DNA of 64,000 bases from CBDHHC01 sp965263345. Its GTDB lineage: Bacteria; Pseudomonadota; Alphaproteobacteria; Rhizobiales; CBDHHC01. Where the stretch lies: the NCBI GenBank assembly GCA_965263345.1, contig CBDHHC010000006.1, positions 620,001 through 684,000 of the forward strand. The letters run 5' to 3'. Positions 24,616-32,554 of the stretch are shown here, one piece after another. The notes under the pieces are model-generated. The model was not told where the DNA came from, did no database searches, and saw only the letters and a list, made by a program, of their open reading frames with translations. A program made the translations under genes and the position numbers. Numbering within the stretch: position 1 is the first letter of the stretch; each line of letters begins with the position of its first letter.

Positions 24616-25955
24616 TGTTGAGAAAATCAGAATTTGCACTCTGGATATTTTTAATTTTAGCTGCTTTTGGAGCAGGGACCATATTTGTTAATATCGCCCG
24701 AAGCCCATCATCGGCAAGTGCCGCAAATACTGAAATATATCGCCATCTCAATCTTTTTGGGGATGTTCTTGAGCGTGTCAGGTCTGATTATGTTGAGAAA
24801 CCTGATGATAGTAAGCTCATTGAATCTGCTATTAATGGTATGTTGAGTGCACTTGATCCGCATTCGGCTTATTTGAATGCTAAGCACTTCCAGGATATGC
24901 AGGTTCAAACGCGTGGGCAGTTCGGTGGCCTTGGTATTGAGGTCACTATGGAGAAAAATGTTGTTAAAGTTGTTTCTCCGATTGATGGGACGCCTGCTGA
25001 GAAAGCTGGGGTTCTTTCAGGTGATTTTATTACGCATCTTGATGGTGAGCAAATTACCGGTCTTACATTAGAACAGGCTGTCGATAAGATGCGTGGGCCA
25101 GTTAATACGCCAATTATTCTTACAATTATCCGTAAAGGTAAAGATGAGCCCTTTGATATCAAGATTGTCAGAGATGTTATCAATATCAATCCTGTTGAAG
25201 CCAAACTTGAAGAAGATATTGCTTATATTCGTGTCAAACAATTCAATGAGCAAACAAATTCAAAGCTTAAAAAGCATGTTAAGGAGCTTACTGAGAAGAT
25301 CGGACCAAAACTTAAAGGGTATATTATAGACCTGCGTAATAATCCTGGTGGTTTGCTTGATCAGGCGGTATTTGTTTCAGATAATTTCCTTGATCGTGGG
25401 GCTATTGTTCTGACGCGTGGACGTAATGCAGACGAAACAGAGAAGAAATATGCCAAAAAAGGTGATATTACCAAAGGTCAAAAAATTGTTGTCCTCATTA
25501 ATGGTGGATCAGCTTCAGCTTCGGAAATTGTCGCTGGAGCTTTAAAGGATCATAAACGCGCAACAATCATTGGTACGCGTTCATTTGGTAAAGGATCTGT
25601 TCAAACAATTATACCATTAGCTTCTAATGGTGGTGCTATCCGATTAACGACTGCTCGTTATTACACTCCTTCTGGAACATCAATACAAGCAAAGGGAATT
25701 GACCCTAATATTGTAGTTGAGCAAGAACTTCCTGAGGAATTGAAAAAGAAGAAGATTAAGCCAAGAGGCGAAGCTGCTCTTCGTGGGCATTTGAAAAATG
25801 AAGGCGGAGAAGAAAATTCTGGTTCATCCGCATATGTTCCAAAAGAAAGAGACAAAGATACTCAGCTACAATATGCTTTGAAACTGTTACGTGGAACTCT
25901 AAAAGGGGATGATACAGTTTCTGTACCTACAAAAAAGCAAGCTTTACCAAACTAG
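24615..25955 (+). CDS. ctpA: Carboxyl-terminal processing protease, S41 family
   Basis: 446 residues from ATG 24615, which shares one base with the envC-like stop; an in-frame upstream start at 24579 lies inside that gene. One N-terminal membrane/signal segment (about 6-28), then a PDZ domain (about 85-170, RGQFGGLGIEVTME onward), and the S41 catalytic core with IDLRNNPGGLLD near 237, GSASASEI with the likely catalytic Ser near 301 and FGKGSVQT with Lys near 326. The C-terminus is basic then polar. It is a periplasmic protease for tail-specific cleavage of envelope proteins. Confidence 0.95.
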   Translation: MLRKSEFALWIFLILAAFGAGTIFVNIARSPSSASAANTEIYRHLNLFGDVLERVRSDYVEKPDDSKLIESAINGMLSALDPHSAYLNAKHFQDMQVQTRGQFGGLGIEVTMEKNVVKVVSPIDGTPAEKAGVLSGDFITHLDGEQITGLTLEQAVDKMRGPVNTPIILTIIRKGKDEPFDIKIVRDVININPVEAKLEEDIAYIRVKQFNEQTNSKLKKHVKELTEKIGPKLKGYIIDLRNNPGGLLDQAVFVSDNFLDRGAIVLTRGRNADETEKKYAKKGDITKGQKIVVLINGGSASASEIVAGALKDHKRATIIGTRSFGKGSVQTIIPLASNGGAIRLTTARYYTPSGTSIQAKGIDPNIVVEQELPEELKKKKIKPRGEAALRGHLKNEGGEENSGSSAYVPKERDKDTQLQYALKLLRGTLKGDDTVSVPTKKQALPN

Positions 25956-25994
25956 TATAGATTTGTTTTTCAAATTTGATGTTTATGCTGAGAG

Positions 25995-26030
25995 TCGCCC
26001 TTGATTGTATTCGAGGGCGATTTTGTTTTT
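25995..26030 (+). terminator. Rho-independent terminator after ctpA
   Basis: TCGCCCTTG / CGAGGGCGA stem (25995-26003 with 26012-26020) followed by TTTTGTTTTT. Confidence 0.9.
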
Positions 26031-26177
26031 GAAATTTTTTTAAAGTGCCTTTCTGAGTTGTTTTGTTAAAGCTTTTTCAATAACACGTGGCCTATTTATA
26101 TTCCCAAACATCTTTTATTTGTGAAATATCCACTCGTAAAATGGATGATTTGATATATCAATCTTGTTTGGGATCTG

Positions 26178-27293
26178 ATGAAAACATTAAGAATTACATT
26201 ATTGGTTTTTTTTGTTTCTCTGTTTGGTTTAATTTTACTGTTGGTTTTACAGGCCGATCAAATGGGGGGCGAGCCTGTTGCACATGTTGTCTTGGATTGG
26301 TCTGATCCATCTATTATTGAAAAAGATCCCATACGCTCAAGTGGTGCACAAGATGATGGGCCTGCGACAGCTCTTTCGTTAGACCGTAAAAAGAAGTTTC
26401 CAAAACTTCCAGTTCCAGATGTTCTAAGTAATTTGCAGAAAAATTTGAAATCGGGTCAACGGGTTTCGCGTTTGATGGCTCCAGTGCCTTTCCGTGGCAT
26501 GATAGAGAAATCACGCTACGGAACATTACCAATAATATCTGAAGACGGTAGAAAAGCCTTTGATGTTTATGCAAGGCCGTTTAATTTACCAGCTCAAATT
26601 CAAAAAGGGGAGCCAAAGCGTATTGCCATAATGATTACGGGATTAGGAATTAGCTCTTTGGCAACTGATCATGTTATACATAATTTGCCAGGTCCTGTGA
26701 CATTATCCTTTAGTCCTTATGGAACTAATCTACAAAATTGGGTGCGCAAAGCACGTCAATTAGGACATGAGGTTTTGTTGGAAATTCCATTCGAACCATA
26801 TGATTATCCAGATAATGATCCTGGACCACATACACTCTTAACTGGCATTGCAAAAGAAGAGAATTTAAGTCGGTTACTTTGGTTGATGGGGCGTTTTTCG
26901 GGTTATATTGGTATTACAAATGCAATGGGTGAAAAGTTTTTTTCATCAGATGTTGCTGTCCTTCCTATATTACAGGAATTGAGCCGACGGGGGCTGATTT
27001 ATTTTGAAACTTCCAAAGGTATTCAGTCAACAGCAGAAGATTTAGCTAAAAAGATTAATATGGGTTTTGGAAAAGCCCACCTTCATATAGACTCTGAGGT
27101 CATTGAAGAACATATTCATGCTAAACTCTCAAAACTTGAGGGGGTAGCACTTAAGCATGGACATGCCGTAGGTGTTGCCTCTAGCTTACCTTTAACAGTC
27201 AAAATAATACGGAAATGGTCAAAAACACTTGCCAAGAAGAACATTATTCTTGTACCCCTGAGTGCGGCCGTCAGAGCCTATCGTCCTAGTTAA
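26178..27293 (+). CDS. Divergent polysaccharide deacetylase family protein
   Basis: 371 residues: an N-terminal membrane anchor (about 3-24), a Pro/Lys-rich spacer, and from about residue 150 the DUF610 domain. Marks are RIAIMITGLGISSLATDHVIHNLPGPVTLSFSPY near 149-182, ARQLGHEVLLEIPFEP near 193-208, GYIGITNAMGEKF near 240, and a RGLIYFETS segment near 270. In the usual family the early motif is DDLGL; here it reads ITGLG, so the metal-binding Asp pair looks altered. Periplasmic, probably acting on cell-wall or capsule sugars. It follows ctpA and precedes rppH as in many alphaproteobacteria. Confidence 0.87.
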   Translation: MKTLRITLLVFFVSLFGLILLLVLQADQMGGEPVAHVVLDWSDPSIIEKDPIRSSGAQDDGPATALSLDRKKKFPKLPVPDVLSNLQKNLKSGQRVSRLMAPVPFRGMIEKSRYGTLPIISEDGRKAFDVYARPFNLPAQIQKGEPKRIAIMITGLGISSLATDHVIHNLPGPVTLSFSPYGTNLQNWVRKARQLGHEVLLEIPFEPYDYPDNDPGPHTLLTGIAKEENLSRLLWLMGRFSGYIGITNAMGEKFFSSDVAVLPILQELSRRGLIYFETSKGIQSTAEDLAKKINMGFGKAHLHIDSEVIEEHIHAKLSKLEGVALKHGHAVGVASSLPLTVKIIRKWSKTLAKKNIILVPLSAAVRAYRPS

Positions 27294-27313
27294 AGCCAGT
27301 TAGTGTGTTGCTT

Positions 27314-27811
27314 ATGTCTCGTTTATCCTCTCTTCCATATCGTAATTGTGTTGGTATTGCTTTGCTTAATTCAGATAATAAGGTCTGGATTGGAAAACGC
27401 ATTCCTGCAAAACATGACAGTTCAGGCTCGAGTTGGTGGCAGATGCCTCAGGGAGGTATTGATGATGGAGAAAGTCCAGAACGTGCTGCTTTGCGGGAAC
27501 TTCAAGAAGAAACAGGTGTTCATAATGTTGAAATTCTTGCCGAAACAGAGAACTGGCTTACATATGATTTACCTGAAGATCTGATTGGAATTGCTTTAAA
27601 AGGAAAATATAAAGGGCAAAAACAGAAATGGTTTGCAATGCGATTTGTTGGAACTGAGAGTGAAATTAATATCAATCCGGATAAAGAGCATAAGGCTGAG
27701 TTTTCTGAATGGCGCTGGGCTGATCTTAAAGAATTACCAAAATTGATTGTTCCTTTTAAGAAAAGAGTTTATGAGCAAGTTATTACAGAGTTTTCTAGGT
27801 TTGTACGTTAA
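27314..27811 (+). CDS. rppH: RNA pyrophosphohydrolase (Nudix)
   Basis: Removes pyrophosphate from 5'-triphosphate RNA and so opens mRNA to decay; the same alphaproteobacterial subgroup also cleaves dinucleoside polyphosphates. From ATG 27314 (MSRLSSLPYRNCVGIAL) there are 165 residues. The Nudix box GGIDDGESPERAALRELQEE (about 49-68) is intact, preceded by WWQMPQ and followed by WLTYDLP and KGQKQKWFAMRF, typical for RppH. An in-frame TTG at 27305 is possible but adds nothing. Just downstream of the deacetylase gene. Confidence 0.95.
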   Translation: MSRLSSLPYRNCVGIALLNSDNKVWIGKRIPAKHDSSGSSWWQMPQGGIDDGESPERAALRELQEETGVHNVEILAETENWLTYDLPEDLIGIALKGKYKGQKQKWFAMRFVGTESEININPDKEHKAEFSEWRWADLKELPKLIVPFKKRVYEQVITEFSRFVR

Positions 27812-28144
27812 AATATATTCTTATTGAAAAAGTTGAGTTCAGGGTTGGGTAAAATGCAACAATAGGTTTTATCGTGCTCTATTTTTTCGTTATTTTATTA
27901 CTTTAAGTCATTTTTGTTAAGTTGTCTTACAGTCACTCCCTTCAATTGAAGAATATTCTATAAAACCCTTCTATATTATTGCTTCTTGCTTTAATCACCT
28001 CAGGTGAAGCTTAAATATTCTTATTACATGTTAAATTGTGGAAATAAATTTACATAATGCTTCCACACTCTTGCCCAAAAATTAAAGTAAAATATCATCT
28101 AATTCTTTTAATATCTTGATTTTTATAGTTAATGGGGCTTGGGT
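27812..28144. other. AT-rich intergenic region before accessory block
   Basis: 333 bases with no supported gene, structured RNA or repeat. It marks the border between the conserved housekeeping block and the accessory region. No clear promoter pair was found for the following autotransporter-like gene. Confidence 0.5.
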
Positions 28145-29659
28145 ATGTGGGGGATGTTTCGTATCAGTCAAGTGCTGATTTTGTGTATGTTTTCATTTGG
28201 CTTTTTATTTCTTCCAATTAATTATTTATTTGCTCAATCTAATGGAATTGCAGATACGGCCCCTTCATCAAGGCAATTATCAACATCTACATTAGATATT
28301 CCTCTGTTGGTGACTTTACCTGAAGGAGAAGGAAAACCTGGGCCTGATAATCCTGACAATAGACAACGTGACCCCAGTCTCAATGATACTGATATAGGGA
28401 GTGATCCGAGAGGAGATCAAGGTACCTCAGATACTGATACCCTGGGTAGTTCAGATAATACTGGCACTCAGGATACAACAGATAATACTGGCACTCAGGA
28501 TACGACAGATAAAACTGGCACCCAGGATACGACGGTTGATGAAGGTTCTGATACGGAAGATAATCGAGATCGAATTTCCATAAATAGGATTAACCAAACT
28601 GCGGTTGTAAGCCAAGCAGGTGTAGATGTCATTATTAATACAGCAAAGCAAAACCAATTATCGATAGTTGATATCGGTCTAGGTGGTATTAACAGTTCTG
28701 AGACTGGAGTATCTGCTTTTTCTTTCAGTTCTTATGGTAGCACAACAATTAAAAATAAGATAATTGAAGCAGGCACAGGGCAGCTCAGTACGAATTTTAC
28801 ATCTAGTTTTGAGAATTTTGAGAGTTATGACAAAGGACAAGTTTTTGAATTACAATCTGGGGCAAAATCAGTGATTGGTAAGACTGATGAGCAAGATTTT
28901 GAAACTGTTAGTGTGACTTCAGGTCTACGGTATCAAACACAAAACCCTTGGTCGGGTTATGATCGTGATAAAGCTGTTGTTGGCGCATATATAAATTATA
29001 CATATTCTGATGCTGATATTGGCTCTAATGCTATTCTTAAAGCGGATGGCTTTGATCAGGCTGGCAAGGTTACTTCAACGCAATGGGGGCTTGGTGTTTT
29101 TGGTATTCTTACCCAAGAAAAAAATTATGTTTTTGCCACCGCAGCAGCATCTATCGGTGAAGTTGATACAGATAATCTGATCTTGGATTCTAACAGTGAT
29201 TATGATGTTAGGAGTTTTGTTGTTACTGCAGGTGCTGGCCGCATTATTGAACTTGGATCAGCAAAAAATAAAGTCGATCTTCGGACACAGTTCACATATG
29301 CCTATGGTGACGGTGATTCTTATGAGGATTCTAGAAATATTTCGTATGGTGATTCTGAAGGAGACCAGTTGACAGCTGGTGTTTCTGCGAAATTCTTTAG
29401 TTATTACAAATATAGTGATTGGTTGTTTCGACCGTTTGTCCAGGTTGGGGCTAATTATAAGATATTTGATGAAATCGATTTAAGTGTGGGGAATATTGAT
29501 TATACCATATCAGATAATGATGAATTCAGTGCTGTTGGTCGATTGGGTTTTGACTTCTCAATAAAAGATTTCCAAGGGTATTTGGCTACTGATGGTGAGT
29601 TTGGAGATAATATCGAAAATTATTCTGTTGGTGTGGGACTTAAGTTCAAATTAGATTAG
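28145..29659 (+). CDS. Autotransporter-like outer membrane protein with Thr/Asp-rich repeats
   Basis: About 504 residues. A Sec signal (about 1-31) is followed by an acidic, low-complexity region with three 9-residue NTGTQDTTD-like repeats (about residues 104-130), a short passenger-like region (about 140-230), and a C-terminal half of alternating strands (from about FETVSVTSGLRYQTQNP near 258 to the end) resembling an autotransporter beta-barrel of 12 or more strands. The end GVGLKFKLD is not the classic terminal aromatic. The start could be ATG 28145, ATG 28154 or TTG 28139; the GGGG stretches make this undecidable. A surface or adhesion role is likely but not shown. Confidence 0.65.
   Translation: MWGMFRISQVLILCMFSFGFLFLPINYLFAQSNGIADTAPSSRQLSTSTLDIPLLVTLPEGEGKPGPDNPDNRQRDPSLNDTDIGSDPRGDQGTSDTDTLGSSDNTGTQDTTDNTGTQDTTDKTGTQDTTVDEGSDTEDNRDRISINRINQTAVVSQAGVDVIINTAKQNQLSIVDIGLGGINSSETGVSAFSFSSYGSTTIKNKIIEAGTGQLSTNFTSSFENFESYDKGQVFELQSGAKSVIGKTDEQDFETVSVTSGLRYQTQNPWSGYDRDKAVVGAYINYTYSDADIGSNAILKADGFDQAGKVTSTQWGLGVFGILTQEKNYVFATAAASIGEVDTDNLILDSNSDYDVRSFVVTAGAGRIIELGSAKNKVDLRTQFTYAYGDGDSYEDSRNISYGDSEGDQLTAGVSAKFFSYYKYSDWLFRPFVQVGANYKIFDEIDLSVGNIDYTISDNDEFSAVGRLGFDFSIKDFQGYLATDGEFGDNIENYSVGVGLKFKLD
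28454..28534 (+). repeat. Three 27-bp in-frame tandem repeats inside the autotransporter-like gene
   Basis: Units start at 28454, 28481 and 28508 and encode the nine-residue NTGTQDTTD (third copy KTGTQDTTV after D). The copies differ by a few bases, so expansion is not very recent. Confidence 0.9.
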
Positions 29660-29717
29660 AAACTTATTTCATATTTTTATTTAGAAGTAATTATAGCAAT
29701 TTAATATTTGGAAAAGC

Positions 29718-31889
29718 ATGACATTTTATGAGCATCTTGAGCATGTAACACAATTAAAGAATGGTGCCCAATCATGGAATGATTGGCGGCAGAGGTTTCC
29801 TAATTTATATCCTGATTTGAGTGGTGCTAATCTCTCTGAGATCGCTCAAGGGTGGGAGGTCGAGGATAAGGTTACACTTGATTTAAGTTATACAAAGCTT
29901 AAATATTGCACAATCAGCAATATGGTCCTGCAGGATGTCAACTTATCCAAGGCAAACTTATCTTATACTGACCTGAGAGATACGGAGTTTGCTAACACAA
30001 ATATTCAAGATGCAATCTTTCATGAAGCTTGTTTGATTGGTGCTGATTTATCTGAAGCACAAAATATTACAAAGGAGCAGTTGGAGACTGCTATCGGTGA
30101 TTATACCACTCTCTTGCCCGAAGATATTCCTTATCCAGAAAGTTGGCCAGAAAAAAAAGATGAGGAAGATGATCAAGTATTCAATGAATCAGAACATAAT
30201 TATTTTTCAGTGTTTTCTAGTGACCCATATAGAATATTAGGGGTTGTCGAAACAACTTCATTTGAAGATATTCGTAAAGCTTACCTAGAGTTGGTGAAAA
30301 AATTTCATCCTGACTTAAACCCAGATGGTCCCGACTGCGCGATAAAAAGGATTAACTGGGCTTATGAGATTCTAAGCAATCCTGAAAAATTGGCAGAGTA
30401 TCAGGCTGAGCTGTCAGGTTATGAGTATCGTCAGGATTATGATGATAAGGATTTCGGGCAATATAAAGATGAGTCCAATGTCTCAAGTATATGGTTTCGT
30501 TTTGGGTCTGGGATGTCTCTTTCTATTGCGACAGGAGTGTTGTTATTTGCGATTACATATATCGGGGTCAATTATGTCTTTCCAAATATTGGTGGCGAGA
30601 GTTCCTTTGTGGAACGTACCAGTAATGATACTCAAGTTAATGAGTCTCAGAAGAAACATGATCCTCATCAGGTTGCAGAACGAGAAACAGAGACAGAGAT
30701 TTTGGATGAGGGGCAGGAATTAAGTAAAACTAAATCAGATGAACTTGCCTGGAAGAAGGCTATTACTCTTAACACGGAAGAGGCTTTTGCAAGTTATCAA
30801 AGGGATTTTCCTGAAGGTAGATTTATAAAAAAGGCTGAAACACGACTTTCTATTATGATCAAAGCCAGAGAACATAAAAATGCTGATCATAAAGCCTGGT
30901 TAGAAGCAAAAAAACTGGATACACGAGAAGCTATTAAAGATTATAAAAAACAGTTTCCTGAAGGTCGTTTTTTCAAAGATGCAGAACAACGTATCGCTGA
31001 ATTGATTGAAATTGAGGACTTGCAAAGTTCTGAAAATGTTGCTTGGGGAAGAGCGGTTAAACTTAATACGGAAAAGGCTTATAAGACGTATAAAAAGGAT
31101 TTCCCAGAAGGAAAATTTATTAAAGAGGCTACAGTTCGTCTTGCAGCTTTGAGAGAAAGAAAAGAACAAAATGATGCAGATTTTAAAGCTTGGCGCCAAG
31201 CTGTAAACTTAAATACAGAACAAGCATTTTTAGATTACAAAGAAAGTTTTCCTGGAGGGAATTATAAAGCAGAGGCTGACCAACGTATTGCAACGCTTGT
31301 TGAAAACAGTAAAAAGCATAGAACAGACCACCTTGCATGGAATGCTGCAGTAAAAATTAATACAGAAAAATCCTTTGGAGAATATTTAAGACATTTTCCA
31401 AAAGGAAAGTTTTCAGAATATGCTGAGGTGCGACTTGCTTCACTAAAAAAAGCTAGGGAATTAAAACATGCTGACGATAAGGCTTGGCTTGAAGCATTTC
31501 AGTTAAATACTCAAGAATCTTTTTCCAAATATAAAACACGTTTTCCAGAAGGTTATTATGTTGAAGAAGCTAAGGAGCGTATTGCAAAGTTGATTGAAAG
31601 AGAAAAGTCTCAAAGACTAGATACTCTTGCCTGGGAAAAGGCAATAAAATTGAATACGGAAAAATCATTTGAAACTTATACCAAGAAATTCCCCCAAGGA
31701 AAATATACTCATGATGCTAAACTTCGCCTTTCAAATTTAAGGAAGGCCAAAGATGATGCGGGTGTTATTAATTTTAATAAGAATCAGAAAAATGCTTTTG
31801 AAAAACAGTCAGAACACTCTAATGGAGATGATAAGGAGAGCTTGGGTAAGTACAATACATCTGATGAAGTTATGATCGGTCCTCTGTAA
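29718..31889 (+). CDS. Membrane J-domain protein with pentapeptide repeats and seven 49-residue repeats
   Basis: 723 residues with an unusual order: pentapeptide-type strands (about 55-130, for example DLSKANLSYTDLRD-like steps); a J-domain (about 169-235, DPYRILGV, HPD at 197-199, AYEILSNPEK); a membrane segment (about 262-285); an acidic linker; then seven copies of a 49-residue unit from 341 to about 680. Each copy reads roughly AW..A..LNTE.AF..Y...FPEG.F...A..R...L, a TPR/SEL1-like helical hairpin found in bacterial signalling proteins. With the J-domain in the cytosol, the repeats would lie in the periplasm. It may recruit DnaK to the membrane. It stands 58 bases after the autotransporter-like gene. 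No close family is known to me. Confidence 0.8.
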   Translation: MTFYEHLEHVTQLKNGAQSWNDWRQRFPNLYPDLSGANLSEIAQGWEVEDKVTLDLSYTKLKYCTISNMVLQDVNLSKANLSYTDLRDTEFANTNIQDAIFHEACLIGADLSEAQNITKEQLETAIGDYTTLLPEDIPYPESWPEKKDEEDDQVFNESEHNYFSVFSSDPYRILGVVETTSFEDIRKAYLELVKKFHPDLNPDGPDCAIKRINWAYEILSNPEKLAEYQAELSGYEYRQDYDDKDFGQYKDESNVSSIWFRFGSGMSLSIATGVLLFAITYIGVNYVFPNIGGESSFVERTSNDTQVNESQKKHDPHQVAERETETEILDEGQELSKTKSDELAWKKAITLNTEEAFASYQRDFPEGRFIKKAETRLSIMIKAREHKNADHKAWLEAKKLDTREAIKDYKKQFPEGRFFKDAEQRIAELIEIEDLQSSENVAWGRAVKLNTEKAYKTYKKDFPEGKFIKEATVRLAALRERKEQNDADFKAWRQAVNLNTEQAFLDYKESFPGGNYKAEADQRIATLVENSKKHRTDHLAWNAAVKINTEKSFGEYLRHFPKGKFSEYAEVRLASLKKARELKHADDKAWLEAFQLNTQESFSKYKTRFPEGYYVEEAKERIAKLIEREKSQRLDTLAWEKAIKLNTEKSFETYTKKFPQGKYTHDAKLRLSNLRKAKDDAGVINFNKNQKNAFEKQSEHSNGDDKESLGKYNTSDEVMIGPL

Positions 31890-31908
31890 CAGTTCTTCGT
31901 ATTATGTA

Positions 31909-31935
31909 ATAGGCCGAGGCGTCCCAACGGCCTAT
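31909..31935. terminator. GC-rich hairpin between convergent genes
   Basis: Perfect 8-bp stem ATAGGCCG / CGGCCTAT with an 11-base loop, 20 bases past the J-domain gene stop and 15 bases past the end of the lysine-rich gene. No T run follows on either strand, so termination is only probable. Confidence 0.5.
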
Positions 31936-31949
31936 ACAAGTCCGAAGGA

Positions 31950-32066
31950 CTACGCCGCTTTCTTAAGAGCTTTTTTCGCTTTTTTCAGTTTTGTTTCTTG
32001 TTTAGAAATAACTTTTTTGCGTGATTTAATTTCTTTTTTAAGATTTTTCACTTTTTTATTAGCCAT
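31950..32066 (-). CDS. 38-residue lysine-rich microprotein
   Basis: A short frame with ATG at 32066, a strong AAGGAG site 7-8 bases upstream and a TAG at 31950-31952. The product has 16 Lys and one Arg in 38 residues with Leu, Ile, Val and Ala spaced as in an amphipathic or coiled helix (NLKKEIKSRKKVISKQ, then ETKLKKAKKALKKAA). No signal peptide. It resembles the basic tails of histone H1-like or ribosome-associated proteins in composition only. Nucleic-acid binding is the obvious guess. It lies downstream of a ribbon-helix-helix gene and a perfect palindrome on the same strand. Confidence 0.65.
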   Translation of the reverse strand: MANKKVKNLKKEIKSRKKVISKQETKLKKAKKALKKAA

Positions 32067-32127
32067 ATCTTACTACTCCTTTTATGAGGTTGTCCCTTAC
32101 ATATATCATATTGTAAGGAGGCTATAT

Positions 32128-32141
32128 GGTCACTTCTGACC
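32128..32141. promoter_or_regulatory. Perfect palindrome GGTCA-N4-TGACC, possible operator
   Basis: Five-base perfect half-sites separated by four bases, 62 bases upstream of the lysine-rich ORF start and 45 bases past the ribbon-helix-helix gene end. A candidate -10 (TATGAT on the minus strand, near 32105) lies between it and the ORF, so a bound regulator could control that promoter. Purely inferred. Confidence 0.4.
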
Positions 32142-32185
32142 GCTTTCAATTTTGCAATGCTTTAAAGCAAGTAGTTTTTAGAAAG

Positions 32186-32395
32186 TTAAGAATCATCCTC
32201 ATGTTCTTCTATAAACTTTCTTATAAACCTCCGAATTTCTCTTGCTGCACTGCTGTCTAATTCATCGCATAATGTAATGAAACGGTCTCGTTCCTGGCCG
32301 TTGATACGAATTACCAATTGGCTATCCTTTTGGTTCTTCTTTTTGCGTTTTTTCTCAGCTGCCAAAACGTTACCTATCCAATTCATGCAATGCAA
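32186..32395 (-). CDS. Ribbon-helix-helix (Arc/MetJ-type) DNA-binding protein, putative
   Basis: 69 residues (60 or so if a later start is used). A basic stretch KKRKKKNQKD leads to SQLVIRING, which could be the DNA-contacting beta strand, then two helices (QERDRFITLCDELDSS and AAREIRRFIRKFIEEH) as in RHH repressors and ParD/CopG-like antitoxins. No toxin gene is recognisable beside it. It precedes the lysine-rich microprotein on the same strand with a palindrome between, so it could regulate that gene or itself. Confidence 0.6.
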   Translation of the reverse strand: MHCMNWIGNVLAAEKKRKKKNQKDSQLVIRINGQERDRFITLCDELDSSAAREIRRFIRKFIEEHEDDS

Positions 32396-32472
32396 TGTAT
32401 ATTTAATGTATATACATATTTATTAAAATCAAGTAAAAAAATGAAAATTTTTTATTATGTAAATAACACAAA

Positions 32473-32507
32473 AAAATAAGCCCAAACTTTGTGTTCAGGC
32501 TTATTTT
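32473..32507 (-). terminator. Rho-independent terminator of the symporter operon
   Basis: Perfect 10-bp stem AAAATAAGCC / GGCTTATTTT (32473-32482 with 32498-32507). On the minus strand it ends in a run of seven T and lies about 50 bases past the symporter stop. Confidence 0.9.
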
Positions 32508-32554
32508 ATTTCGTATATGTATTAAGGTTTTATCATACAACCTTAATCCTTATG

